64,000 nt of DNA, taken from assembly GCA_025531455.1 (NCBI GenBank), contig JAMYHL010000001.1:1240001-1304000 (forward strand), written 5' to 3'. Both the position numbers and the translations under genes were made by a program. Origin of the DNA: Apiotrichum sp. Y4204 (lineage: Eukaryota > Basidiomycota > Tremellomycetes > Trichosporonales > Trichosporonaceae). Positions 44,671 through 55,514 of the stretch are shown here, in pieces (positions within the stretch are counted from its first letter, which is position 1; every line of letters begins with the position of its first letter). The notes beneath the pieces are model-generated. The model made no database searches. It saw only the letters and a program-made list of their open reading frames with translations, and was not told where the DNA came from.

Positions 44671-45765
44671 AAAGCCACTGGTGCAGTGCTATCGTGAAAT
44701 GCCGGCTTATGAGTGTGCACTGATAAATGTCGCCGAACTCACCCGAGAGAGCCGAATCGCCGGAGCTTGTTCGACCCTCATCGCTCCCTTGGCAGCACAT
44801 GGTGCAGTTGCCAAAAATGGTCATGCGCCTCCACATCTGTCAGCCTCCCGGCCTGATAGGTGATAAATTTTTGAATGATATGCGATCCGGTTGCACCGGA
44901 GCGCCGACGCGTTCTCCTGTATTATATACCGCTGGCGCTGTGGTGATGCGAGCTCGCCCATCTTGGATAATTGAGGAGTGTGTCCGACGGTCGCGGCAGC
45001 GCACTGGCCATGTATGAAGATTGTTTCCAGCCTTGGCGCAGCGTCTGAGGCACTCCAGTGTAACACAACGGCCAGGCCTGAAATCCTGCGATAAGCTATC
45101 TGATCAAGGCGAGCTTCTCAGGGCTGCTGTAAGAGCTCCGCACGGCCGCTGTAACAGTGTGCACCACAAATCCACTGCCTGTCCAAGGTCGGCTCACTCC
45201 TACCCGGGCGAGTCCGACTGCTCCACAGCGGCCCTCGTCCCATGATAACGTATCTCTACTCACCGCGTCATTCCGCCGAGCAGGCACCAAAGCCTGTCTC
45301 TCCACAGCGGACGCGCTTTTACACCCGAGCAGGTCGTCTGCGCAGACACAGGGCTGGAGACCCCGACAGGGTGGGTCCATTCATTTCCTAGGAGTGGGTT
45401 CTGCTGCCGTTCGCGGCCTCGCCCGCCTGGTCTTAGCGAGGGTCTCAGCCAGCGGCGGCAGCCCGCACGTAAAGCAGCTGACTAGGGCCGATATGAAGGC
45501 GCCTAGCCTCGGATGAACTGCCTGGCCTGCCTTCACTGCAGGCAGGGTGCAGCAGATCAGCAGAGATACGGGCCAAACGGGCTTTTCGGGCGGCATATGA
45601 TACCGGTTCATCAAAGATAGTCAGCCTGGCCGTGGCGGAAAAAAATTGTGCTGCGAGTCCACATACATACAAGGTGCTCATCATCGCGCATCCATCACCA
45701 TCAAGCTTTACTCTCATCACTTCCGTTACCTCGCACATCACTCCCCACCACAGACATCCGTCGCC

Positions 45766-47726
45766 ATGGGTTGGGTCGAAAACTTCAACCTGAAGGTCGC
45801 GCGCTCGCCGTTCGGCAAGTACTTCCGCCTAGAGAACAGCGGTCACGTACGTATTCCGGAAGACAGCGCCCGTGTCGAGCGCGTCGAGTGATCGGATGAT
45901 CGCATCGACCGCTCTGGACGGAACGATATGTCGTGCGGTTGCTGCCATAACACATGTGCAAGTACTCATCGTCTTGCAGTCGAAGGAGCGCAAGGGCACC
46001 TTCTTCACGACCGAGATTCGCGCCGGCCTCGCAACTTTCTTCGCCATGGCTTACATTATCTCCGTCAACTCGTCGATTGTCTCTGACAGTGGTGGACCGT
46101 GTGTTTGCCCTCCTGAGAGCATGGCCGATCTGTGCAACACCAATGTCGAGTACCTCCAGTGTGTTCAGGAGGTGAAGCGCGACATGGTCACCGCAACCGC
46201 TGCCATCGCTGCTCTTACCACTTTTTGCATGGGTCTGTTTGCCAACATGCCCATTGGCCTCGCACCTGGTATGGGTCTCAACGCCTACTTCGCCTACACG
46301 GTCGTCGGATACCACGGCTCCGGACTGGTCCCGTACCAGGTCGCACTGACAGCCGTGTTCGTCGAAGGTTTCGTCTTCGTCGGCCTGACTCTTCTCGGTA
46401 TTCGTCAGTGGCTCGCTCGTGCCATCCCAGCTTCCATCAAACTCGCCACGGCTGTCGGAATCGGATTGTACCTCACCATCATTGGCCTCACGTACAGTGC
46501 TGGTATCGGTCTTATCACCGGCGCACAGGCGACTCCGGTCGAGCTCGCAGGCTGCCACCCCAGCGTCCGGGACAAGGACACTGGACTGTGTCCCTCGAGT
46601 GATAAGATGCGCAACCCCACCATGGTACGTCGTTTGATTCCATTTGACCCGTGATTTGATCACTAACGCATCCAGTGGATTGGCATTTTCTGTGGTGGTG
46701 TTCTCACCGTTATGCTCATGATGTATCGTGTTAAGGGTGCCATCATCTTCGGTATCCTTCTCGTCTCCATCATCTCGTGGCCTCGTCCCACGCCGGTCAC
46801 CTACTTCCCCCACACAGAGCTCGGAGACGACGCCTTCAACTTCTTCCGCAAAGTGGTTACCTTCAACCCCATCAAGCACACCCTCAATGTCCTTCGTTTC
46901 GACATTTCGGGCCACGGGGGCCAGTTTGGTCTTGCGTTCATCTCGTTCCTCTATGTCGGTAAGTCATGACGATCGGACATACAGACTCCGATAACATCAT
47001 CACTGACTGGCAGACATTCTGGACGCCACTGGTACCCTGTACTCGATGGCTCGCTTTGGAGGTTTCCTCGACGAGAGGACTCAGGACTTTGAGAACTCAT
47101 CGATTGCCTACTGTGTCGATGCGTTGGGTATCTCGATCGGCTCGCTCTTTGGCGCACCTCCTGTCACTGCTTATGTGGAGTCCGGAGCGGGTATCGCTGA
47201 GGGAGGCCGCACCGGCATTACATCCATGACGACCGGCTTCTGTTTCTTCATTGCGGTCTTCTTCGCTCCCATCTTCGCCTCAATTCCGCCATGGGCCACC
47301 GGCTGTGTGCTTGTCATCGTCGGATGCCAAATGGCCGCGGAGGCTCGCAACATCAACTGGAAATACCTCGGAGACGCCATTCCCTCGTTTATCTGCATGG
47401 CCGTGATGCCCTTCTCGTACTCGATCGCGTACGGCCTGATCGGTGGCATTCTTTCCTACGCCCTCATCAACACCCTTGTTTGGATCATCGAGAAGGCGTC
47501 TGGAGGTCGCATTGTGCCTCCCAACAAGGCCGACAAGGAGCCGTGGACCTGGCGCCTTGAGGGTGGTTTCTTCCCTCAGTGGACACAGCGTATCGCCCGC
47601 GGTCAGAAGAAGTTCTGGAAGGACGATGAGGAGGAGTTTGCCCCGCAGATTCCTGAGGGCGTCTCCCCGCATGACTCGCTCGACAAGCCCTATGAGCCGC
47701 GACAGTACGCTGAGAAGGATCTCTGA
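45766..47726 (+). CDS. azgA: AzgA-type purine permease (adenine/guanine/hypoxanthine)
   Basis: Predicted plasma-membrane proton symporter for hypoxanthine, adenine and guanine. Exons 45766..45846, 45980..46624, 46676..46958 and 47014..47726 encode 573 residues. The amino end FRLENSGHSKERKGT leads into TEIRAGLATFFAMAYIISVNS, the typical AzgA opening, after which comes a Cys-bearing loop. Motifs GLFANMPIGLAPGMGLNAYF and SLFGAPPVTAYVESGAGIAEG are the substrate-binding half-helices of the family. About twelve membrane spans are visible. The C-terminal tail is long and charged, WTWRLEGGFFPQWTQRIARG, as in fungal members. An AATAAA signal follows 58 bp after the stop. The intron phases and all junctions fit the family sequence. 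Confidence 0.93.
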
Positions 47727-47784
47727 GGTGATAGAGCGACGTGCGTGAGGCCAGTATGAGGGTGTTACGCTCTCGCTAGAAAAC

Positions 47785-47790
47785 AATAAA
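47785..47790 (+). promoter_or_regulatory. AATAAA polyadenylation signal after azgA
   Basis: AATAAA at 47785-47790, about 58 bp after the stop codon of the purine permease gene. Confidence 0.5.
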
Positions 47791-47936
47791 GTGGTAGTTA
47801 GTTCTGTACGATAGTTTATTTTGGTATATGGTCATGCGATCTCAAATTGCTTGAAGAAGGTATGAACCACCGTTTGAATCGACTCATGAAGTAAAAATAC
47901 GTCATCGTCAGCAGCACATTGAGAAGCACGACGGCG

Positions 47937-47944
47937 TATAAAAG
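47937..47944 (+). promoter_or_regulatory. TATA box of the VOC gene
   Basis: TATAAAAG ends 62 bp before the start codon at 48007, the classical spacing for a compact fungal promoter. Confidence 0.55.
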
Positions 47945-48006
47945 CGGTTTCTGGGACGATATCTCACCCTCATGTTCCCACCAACTCATCAGCACCTCCA
48001 TCTGAA

Positions 48007-48405
48007 ATGCACGCAAAACTGCGCCTCGCCCGACCTGTTACGAACCTCGCGGCCACGGAGCAAATGTATCTTGGCGCACTAGGCCCCCTGGGTCTGACCG
48101 TGCTAACGCGTTTTGCCGACCACGAAAGCTTCGACGGCGTCATGCTCGGAACTCCAGGCGGGAGCTACCACTTCGAGTTCACTGTCTGCCACGCCCACCC
48201 GGTCGTACCGGCCCCCACTCCCGACGACCTCGTGGTGCTGTATCTCCCCGATAAGGACGAGTGGGAGGCGGCCTGCAGCCGTGCCGAGGAGCATGGCTTT
48301 GAAGGAGTCACGTCCTTCAACCCCTACTGGGAGGCCCAAGGAAGGACGTTCGCAGATCGGGACGGATACCGGCTGGTGCTCCAGAATGCAGCGTGGACAC
48401 TCTGA
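48007..48405 (+). CDS. VOC/glyoxalase-bleomycin resistance family protein
   Basis: An intronless 132-residue gene. It opens LRLARPVTNLAATEQMYLGALG, the first beta-alpha module of a VOC fold, with GLTVLTRFADHESFDGVMLG next and HFEFTVCHAHPVVPAPTPDD after. The second module has LVVLYLPDKDEWEAACSRAE, then SFNPYWEAQGRTFADRDGYR and LVLQNAAWTL. The DPDG/NPY-x-x-x-G-x-x-F pattern is that of small dioxygenase-like VOC proteins such as YycE. Metal ligands are not all obvious, so the reaction is unknown. Bacteria have many such proteins, and the absence of introns is compatible with transfer, though short fungal VOC genes often lack introns too. Confidence 0.83.
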   Translation: MHAKLRLARPVTNLAATEQMYLGALGPLGLTVLTRFADHESFDGVMLGTPGGSYHFEFTVCHAHPVVPAPTPDDLVVLYLPDKDEWEAACSRAEEHGFEGVTSFNPYWEAQGRTFADRDGYRLVLQNAAWTL

Positions 48406-49886
48406 GCTTGTGGGTGGAATCATGGTAGAGAGAGAGCTGACATGAGGCTCTGCTGATGGGCACCACTACCTGCACTACAAATGGCCCAAACTGCCATCGG
48501 CCATCGAGCTCTCAATTCCCCGAATCGAATGATATCAGGCCCAGACCACAGTGCTGGAGCCCATTGGTTCCGGTCGGATGAGAAATATCCCATTGCCCGT
48601 CAAGGAATGCGGAATGGAGCAGAAAGGATTTCGCTCAGGTTCTTGTTTATACTTGGCTTCTTTCTTCATAATGGGCATGTCTGCGACTGGCTCGGTCGCG
48701 CTGTTTCAGGCTCATGTGGTGCGTCGAGAGTACGAGTCTGTGGAAGAGTAAGATCCATCAAGTGTGCCATACGCGTTAATAATCTGCATGAGCGAGGCTC
48801 GGACTCAAAACTACGTTTTCGGACAGGGTGAAGAATAAGGGGGAAGAATAAGGGGGAATTGGGCGCGAGGGCTGGTGGCGCTTCCCTGTTGTGGTTGCCA
48901 CAACAGACGAAGGCCTAGCTCTGAAGCTGAAGAGGCCTGTTCGATTTCAACTACTGTACGACAGAGTGCCGACCGCACCATCCTCTGACCCAACTATTTC
49001 TCCAGACAGGTTTGTGAGGGCGCCCGGCGACCTGGTGGCTTGGGCACTCTGGAGCTTCGTTCGTTGCCGACTCTGTCCACTGAATGTTAGACGAAGTGGC
49101 GAACCGTCTCCCGAGTCTATCGAACCTCCATGGTACCATTCGCGACAGCGCCGCTGCAGGTAGTCTGCAACCCTCTCCTCTTCAGGTTGCGCGTTCGAAG
49201 TTGGAGCTTGCAGGATGGTGGTCGAGGGCGCTGCAAAATTTTTGATCCGCCGCAGACTGGTGGCTTGGGGGCAGATCGGTTGTGGCGTAACAAGGGTCCT
49301 GTCCTGCCCGGTCACTGCGAATGGCAGGCCGGCACAGACCTCGCCGTCCTGTGTCTGGACCGTATATCCCCCTTCATGCGTCGGTATCGCACTTAATATC
49401 GCCAGGATGGCCAGGATCTCATGCCTTACCCAGAGCGTGGCATGCGTTGAGCCACCGGGCGGCTTCAGGAATGGACAGGGTCGTCGGCGCACTGGCCACT
49501 GGCCACTGGCCGCAATCTGACGACCACACTGCATGCCCCAGCACAATTTATGGACATGCGCTCACCAGCCAGCATGTCGAGCACGATCCGGAGCATGAAC
49601 AACACATCGACCTCCACGACTTGGCTGGCAAAGCCTGAACGTGTTGCAACTGGGCATCACCGTTCACAATCTCATCTATCACCATACTTCTCGGACCGAA
49701 ACAACGCGACATTCACAGGAGTCACACCTGCTGCACGCCATGATGCCCGCCTGGATGAATCCTCGACAGCTTGTAAGTTTGACATTCAGCGTATTGCACT
49801 CCATGGAGGCTGGGCTCTTGAAAGAGACGGAGTATGCCTCGTCAATTGACCCTCTTGTACGTTGGCCAGAGGGCTGACCACAGTCG
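48406..49886. other. Gene-free stretch, about 1.5 kb
   Basis: Between the VOC gene and the glycosyltransferase. At its right end a possible 27-nt intron (GTACGT...CACAG, 49858-49884) lies just before the start codon and could be in the 5' untranslated region. No other feature is supported. Confidence 0.45.
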
Positions 49887-51341
49887 ATGCAGCGGTCGAG
49901 AACGATACGACCATTTACTGTGATTCTTGTACTTATTGTCCTGGCACTCATCGGATACATCCATGTCGACCACAAGAGAGTGCGGCCCTCCTGGAGGCCT
50001 GTGGCGGAGTTGACAAAGTCTGACTTCCTCGTGTTGCCGGAAGACTTCGACGGAACGCCAGAACCTGTCAAGTCTCACGAGCCATTCAAGCTACCGAACA
50101 GCACGATATTTGACCTCATTCCGGAACCTATCGCGCCCCGGGCACCCAGCTTGCGCGTGCCGAACAGCGTTCACCTCGTGTTCGGCCTCATGCCCCCTCC
50201 CGAGGGGGACTCTGGTCCCGACTATCCGTACTGGGCCTATCTCGCGTTTCGTAGCATCATGCTCAAGCTCAAGCCACAGCAGATCTTCTTGTGAGTACAC
50301 TTGTGCGGGGCCTGAGACTACAAATGTCACTGGTCCGTAGGGGGTAGCGGCCAGACGTAGCTCCAATTGCGGGCTCTGATTATCAGATGATTGCCCTGGA
50401 ACCCATGCTCACACCCCCAGCTACTACGGCTACAAGCCGCAAGGCCCATACTGGGACGCAATGGTCCCGCATCTTACGCTCGTCAAGGTTCCCATTCCGA
50501 CCGAGATATTTGGACAGCCCGTAGGCAACTACGCTCACGCAGCAGACGTGATCCGTTTGTATGCCGTGCAGAAGGCTGGTGGCATCTACCTCGACATTGA
50601 TGTGTTTGTGTGAGTACTAGAGCGATGTCGGAGGAAGGGTGTGGCGACCAGACAGATCAACTGTCCGAGTGCTCTCAGCAGATATCCCTTACTGACAAAT
50701 AGACTCAAGTCTTTTGACGAGCTCCTCACGTACCCCGTGACGATGGGTCAGGAGGCCATCCACTGGGACGACAACTCCCGCAAGACTGCGGGTCTATGCG
50801 TGAGCCCATACCCTCTCATCGCTCTTTCTAACCACCCAGAATGGCGTTATCATCGCCGAGCCGGACGCCCAGTTCATCAACCGCTGGATCGACCAATACC
50901 AGGACTTCGACACCAAGGAGTGGGCTCACCACAGTGTGCACCTTCCTTGGCACCTCGCCCGTCACTGGCCCTCGGAGCTGCAGGTTCTCAATGCTACTGC
51001 CTTCTTCAAGCCATTGTGGACAGCCGAGGACGTCGAGCAGGTTCACACTCGGGATGACTACGACTTCTTCGCCACACAGCAATACGCGTGAGTGGCACAG
51101 GGAAGGTGAAGTACTGACACGTTAAGCTTCCACGCGTGGGAATCGCAATCCCGCAAGTACATGGACAAACTCACCCCTGCCTCCATCCGCGAACAGAACA
51201 CAAGTTTCAAGCGTCTTGTTCTTCCGTACGTCCTCCACGTGAGGTTACCTGCTGACCTGCAGAATGATGGGTTCGAACGACGACGACTTGTATGAGCAGT
51301 GGGTCAAGTGGAGGGGCGCCCATGGTCGCGACCCGTGGTAA
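49887..51341 (+). CDS. DXD-motif glycosyltransferase (OCH1/GT32-like)
   Basis: Predicted type II Golgi enzyme. Exons 49887..50290, 50421..50609, 50703..50799, 50840..51087, 51127..51225 and 51263..51341 encode 371 residues. A membrane anchor (PFTVILVLIVLALIGYIHV) follows a short basic cytoplasmic tail. The catalytic part has VPNSVHLVFGLMPPPEGDSG and LAFRSIMLKLKPQQIFFYYG, then PVGNYAHAADVIRLYAVQKA and the metal-binding GGIYLDIDVFVLKS. NNSRK-type and NGVIIAEPDAQFINRWIDQY continue the GT-A fold. These motifs define the sugar-binding DXD family related to Och1 and mannosylinositol phosphorylceramide synthases. Donor and acceptor are unknown. In capsule- or glucuronoxylomannan-producing relatives such enzymes modify surface glycans. 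The C-terminus ends WRGAHGRDPW. Confidence 0.87.
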
Positions 51342-51746
51342 TTTGTAATCTGGGCACGTAAGGGCACATCTGCGATACCATCTGTTAGACTCGAAGACTC
51401 GAAGGGGTTTTGATGTACATTGAGTGAACTTGGAGGATGATGCTGAGCCCGGTAGCTGAACGCAAGCAGTCGTTCACGGAGGGGGGCGGCCCCTCTCGAA
51501 CGCAACCTTGCCGCCTCCTTCATCAAGTCAAGCGATGAGCATTGGACCGGGCAAGATCGACACATGTAACGACATGACATGGGTATAGTTAGAATACATG
51601 ACTCGTAAACAGTACTCTCGGCGCGGCTCTCCTCGGTCTCTCATCGTTTTCTTCGTCTTGAAGCGAGTCGGCGATTCACGTCGATCCCGGTCGCCTCCAG
51701 TGTGGTGCGGCGCGATCTCGACGATAATAGGGCATCCCGTTTTTGA
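51342..51746. other. Gap between convergent glycosyltransferase and RCR-like genes
   Basis: About 0.4 kb holding both 3' ends. The minus-strand open frame of the RCR-like gene's other frame overlaps it without motifs. Nothing else is seen. Confidence 0.5.
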
Positions 51747-52244
51747 TTAAGGCTTGTACACGTTGTCGTTGTTGGAAGTGAAGCCGGGGTTGTGATTGGG
51801 AGTAAAGCCAGCGTCGTGGTTAGGAGCATAGGCGGTGCCGGGCTGGTTGACAGCGGGGCTGTTGGGGCCAGTCGGTGTCTCGTCGAGCCCACGGTGGCCG
51901 GGCGGGGGGTAGCCTCCTTGAGGGTATGCGGGCTGGCCGTATCCAGGCTGTCCGTATGGGGTCTGGCCGTATCCGGGCTGGTAGTACATGGCCGGCTGAT
52001 TGAACATCGGTTGCTGGGCCTGCTGGGCTTGAAGAGCGGCCTGGTTACGTTGGAAGTCTTCACGGCGCTTCTTGTTCCGCTTGGACATGCGGCACAGGCC
52101 ACACCACCAAAGAGCGCAGCAGATAATGGAGACGACAACGAACAAAACGACGATGACAATGGCTGCAATGACGCCACCAGTAATGCCATTGCGGTAGCGG
52201 CGGCCGTAGTCGTAGTAGTAATCGCGGTTCTCGAGGGAGGGCAT
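51747..52244 (-). CDS. RCR-like single-pass membrane protein
   Basis: A single exon of 165 residues from the ATG giving MPSLENRDYYYDYGRRYRN; the longer frame upstream is a His/Ser-rich leader and an unlikely start. One membrane span, GVIAAIVIVVLFVVVSIICC, is followed by ALWWCGLCRMSKRNKKRRE. The tail is Gln/Tyr/Pro/Gly-rich, with QPGYGQTPYGQPGYGQPAY-type repeats and a long Asn/Pro stretch. One span followed by a Trp/Cys motif and a PY-rich tail is the layout of fungal RCR (resistance to Congo red) proteins of the endosome-vacuole route. The PY-type motifs could bind Rsp5-like ubiquitin ligases. A TATATA box lies about 145 bp upstream. The family call is by layout. Confidence 0.7.
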   Translation of the reverse strand: MPSLENRDYYYDYGRRYRNGITGGVIAAIVIVVLFVVVSIICCALWWCGLCRMSKRNKKRREDFQRNQAALQAQQAQQPMFNQPAMYYQPGYGQTPYGQPGYGQPAYPQGGYPPPGHRGLDETPTGPNSPAVNQPGTAYAPNHDAGFTPNHNPGFTSNNDNVYKP

Positions 52245-52387
52245 GGTGAATGAGGGCCGGTAGTTGATGAGGTGGAAGTGAAGTTGCAGGCCGTGGTCGT
52301 CGTTAGAATGGATGGTAGGGAACACGTTGAGGGGCAGACAAGTCGGGAGGATGGGCGATTGAGATCACTGAAGATGTGCTTGCTTTG

Positions 52388-52394
52388 TATATAA
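52388..52394 (-). promoter_or_regulatory. TATA-like box of the RCR-like gene
   Basis: A TTTATATAC stretch on the minus strand about 145 bp before the start codon at 52244. Position and sequence fit a core promoter. Confidence 0.4.
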
Positions 52395-52854
52395 AGGCAG
52401 ACCATCCATACCAGCTGGAGAGCGCGAGACGAGATAACAGGCGGTGAGAGGTGCACAGCCTGAAGAAGGCACATGGGTCTCAGCTGAGGGCCAGCTAGCG
52501 CCAGCTCCAAGCTGGATCAGCCTTGCTTGGCGTGTCGTCAATGGGCGGCAGATCGGCAGATCGCGCGGCAGAGCAGAGGTAGCGCGTTGCCGGCTGTACA
52601 GCATGACAACAACGAAAAAGGCGGCGTACGACGAGCACCACCGTTACTACCACAGGTACAACTGTGATCTGGGATATCTGGGATATCTCGGAACTGGGTC
52701 CGTATGCCTGCGTCGTCGGTTTGCACAGCCTCGAGACGCACTAGCCTCCACTTGGCCACTGGCCTGCTGCTCTCTCCCTTGGGGCCCAAAGGGGGGTTGA
52801 TCTGCGGATTTGCCACCATCGAAACTAGGGTTTATTTAAGTCTATTAAGAACAG

Positions 52855-52865
52855 CCCCCCCCCCC
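52855..52865. repeat. Poly-C tract of 11 bases
   Basis: Eleven consecutive C residues in a gene-free stretch. Confidence 0.8.
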
Positions 52866-53907
52866 AAGCCCCCAAGCACAGCCTGGCTGCTGACAGCACC
52901 GTAGCTCTTTCGCTCCTCCTTTTCTCCTTTCCGGTTCCGCGTCCCGTCCAGCCCCTGGTCCGCGCGTTTCGTCGTCCACGGCGACGATCAGGAGCTGAAT
53001 GGAATTCTCTCTGCGGCCTCGGGCCTCGGGTTCCCGAGCCCGCAGAGCCCAGCGTCCCTGGCATCGACTGGCCTCGCCCCACCTGTGAAACACGGATCCA
53101 GCGGATCCGACGTCGTGGGATCTGCGCTGAAAAGTAACGAGAGTCATCGGCGATCGGCGAGATTGCTGCGACCGTTTTCACCTGTTACGCTTGATACAAA
53201 GACTAGTTTAACAAGTTTGCTGTGCAACATGTGCAGGTTCCGGGGGCCAGCGGCTTGGATAATTGGATACAATTGGGTATGGTCAACGGCAGATCGAGAC
53301 AAGGTGAGATCTGGGAGCCATATGGGTGCATTCCGTACAGCACACATGTATGTACGTGCGCTGATTCCGGAGACCTGATTCCGGAGAGCCATTGGCTTCA
53401 TGGCTTCGCCGGATGCCGCGCGGACAACTATCAGCTCTCGGGCAGCGGAGTCTCGTAACTCCCACCAGGCAAATGCTCCACTGAACAAGTCCTCCACTGC
53501 ACCTCGGCACAAGGATTTGTGCAGTCTGCCATGCCGTTGACCAAGCGGCATGACTACTTCTCCCGCCGCTCACGCCGGTCTCATAGGCACACGTACAAAC
53601 ATCGTACGCACCGAGATGTACGGCGATCATGTGAGTAGTTCTTCCTTGCCTTGCCAATGCACAATCCATGTGCACATATGTGCGCGCGCGTACGTGCGAC
53701 TGCTGTCAGTGACCGAAATATGGGAGAAAGGGGGCCTTCAAATCGGACTGAACCACTCCGATTCGGTTCGGCCAAGTGTGTGCAGCGATACGGTTTGTTA
53801 GCCATGTTAGACGCACCGCAACGCATTCTATCTGTACAGACGAGGTCTTCGCCCCTTGCTTCTTGTGCCCTGGGTTACAATCGTGAGATCGAGCCTCAAA
53901 TTGACGT

Positions 53908-53935
53908 GTCGCGCGTCGCGCGTCGCGCGTCGCGG
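53908..53935. repeat. 7-bp GTCGCGC tandem repeat
   Basis: About four units of GTCGCGC in tandem, CpG-rich, in a gene-free stretch. Confidence 0.7.
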
Positions 53936-54527
53936 GAATCCGCTCGCGTGTGTGACCACCGATGATCGTGATCGGTGCTGATCGGTCACTCCTGGGGACC
54001 CCACACTTCCAGAGGGCAAGTGACACACGCTGCTGAAGGAGCCTTCCACTGGATTATCCACTCAAGTTCTGTCATCTTCTCTTCATCCCATCTCAATCCA
54101 CCAACAGTATGTCTTGTCGATACGGCATCGCCGCATTGCCTCTCGATGTAGTGAACGAATCTCAACACAAACTTCCAGCACGCACCGCAGCCTTCGATTA
54201 AGTTTTTGGTATATGAAGCAAGCCGGCTAGCGAAACAAACAGGCCACAAATTTTGACAAAATCTGTAAGAGAACCTAGAACAGCGACTTGTGCAGACTCA
54301 CCACACTGGCTGTTGTCACATGGCTAAACGTTGGTGCAGGTTTAATACACTGGGTAATCTCACATGGCGGGACGTTGCTCAGAGCTCCTTACATCACCCT
54401 CACATTTGCTTACATGCTTAACGCTACGGAAGACTGCTTGCGCTGATGTACAACACCTCGGACCCCCTTGTGAGCTTTGTCGAATCACAACTTGTTGTCT
54501 TTCTGGGCATCCTGTGCCGTCTGAGTT

Positions 54528-54734
54528 TCCTCCGTCTCCTCCATCCCCTCCATCTACTCCACCTCTTCCATCTCCGCCCTCTCCCTCACTCCCTCCCTCT
54601 CCCTCCCTCTCGTCCCTCCCTCCCTCTCCTCCAACTTCTCCATCTACTTCACCTACTCCACCTCTTCCATCTCCTCCATCTTCTCCATCTCCTCCGTCTC
54701 CTCCATCTCCTTCATCTCCTCCATCTCTTGAGAC
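54528..54734. repeat. CTCCAT-type minisatellite
   Basis: About 200 bp of CTCCATCTC, CTCCATCTT and CTCCCTCTC units. The right part lies inside the end of the basic protein gene on the minus strand and encodes its Met/Glu-rich tail; the left part is past its stop codon. Confidence 0.85.
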
Positions 54735-55514
54735 ACGTCCACCCCAGCACGGCGGTAGAACTTACCCCAAGCCGCAGCGTCGCTAGCATCTACGGACTTG
54801 ACGCGGTGTTTCCATGCCCATCGTTGAGCATGCGCAGCCTCCCATGGCTTAAGATCACCCCCAAGCGCAGTAAGCATGCTCACACGAAGGCGCTTCAGGC
54901 GGCTCCGCCTCTGCCGTTTGTTAGGTGTGTCCTGTTCTGGGGCCGTCGCTTGGAAGGGGGCAGGAGCAGATGACGAAGAAGGAATGTTATTTCCACCGTT
55001 TGAGCGGCCAAAAGAGGTTGAGAGACCTTTGCGACTCTTCTTCTGGTATGGCGGCGCTGCCCGCTTTCGGCGGGCTCGACGACGGTGAGAGGTCGAGGTT
55101 TTGCTGTCGCGGTCTGGACCACGAAGCTGGGTATTGGCAGCGTCAGAGTCTTGGAGAACGTTAGAGCTTCCAGACGCAGTGGAGCGGTTATCCTCGGTGA
55201 AGACTGCAGTCGAACTCATGTTGATCCGAGCTAACAGCGCAAACCCTGGAGAACCAGCGAGAAGGTTCCCCCGAGGAAGGCTACCGGTCTGTGGTTAGCA
55301 ATGGTAAATGGGGCAGACTTACATGTTTAGCTGGCACTGCAGCTGGTCTAAAATTTTGGGAGCTTGGCATAGCGGGTGGCGAATTATGGATTGTGAATGG
55401 GGTGAGATTGCCAGGTAAGGGGATGCCCTCCGGCAGTGTTTGATTGTTTGGCTGTCTGATCAGCAAGGGTCACATAGGATGTCTTACTTCGAGACTGGGC
55501 GCCATCTGATCCAT
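54653..55514 (-). CDS. Basic unknown protein with Met/Glu repeat tail
   Basis: Exons 55488..55514, 55323..55451 and 54653..55288, all phase 0, give 263 residues. The start MDQMAPSLE is the nearest ATG; the frame extends upstream to 55763, so the N-terminus is uncertain. The middle is Ser/Pro/Asn-rich, then strongly basic: HRRRARRKRAAPPYQKKSRK, a likely nuclear signal, and TPNKRQRRSRLKRLRVS. A compact segment follows, LGGDLKPWEAAHAQRWAWKH with AWGKFYRRAGVDVSQ, before the Glu/Met tail encoded by the minisatellite. It could be a nuclear or RNA-binding protein. No family is recognised, and exon evidence is moderate (34- and 36-nt introns with good signals). Confidence 0.5.

Larger units (their letters stand above)
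41203..45765. other. Gene-free stretch, about 4.6 kb, with a gene-like segment
   Basis: The largest gap. It includes a decanucleotide tandem array near 43551, a 20-bp direct duplication at 44631, and a gene-like but unresolved segment at about 42129-43200. A minus-strand frame at 44174-44503 begins with a plausible exon but I could not extend it. No family was recognised anywhere in the gap. Confidence 0.45.
52245..54652. other. Gene-free stretch, about 2.4 kb
   Basis: It holds the RCR-like promoter at the left, an 11-base C run at 52855-52865, a short GTCGCGC triplicate at about 53908-53935, and the start of a CT-rich minisatellite at the right end. No gene can be supported. Confidence 0.45.

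Noticed and set aside
47816..48016. 66-residue minus-strand frame with one hydrophobic segment
   Set aside because: It covers the TATA box and start of the VOC gene. Without homologues or a better promoter the hydrophobic stretch is probably the reverse of promoter sequence.
54364..54973. Pro/Ser- and Leu-rich plus-strand frames over the minisatellite
   Set aside because: They are the other-strand reading of the CTCCAT repeat and of the basic protein gene, with no independent support.
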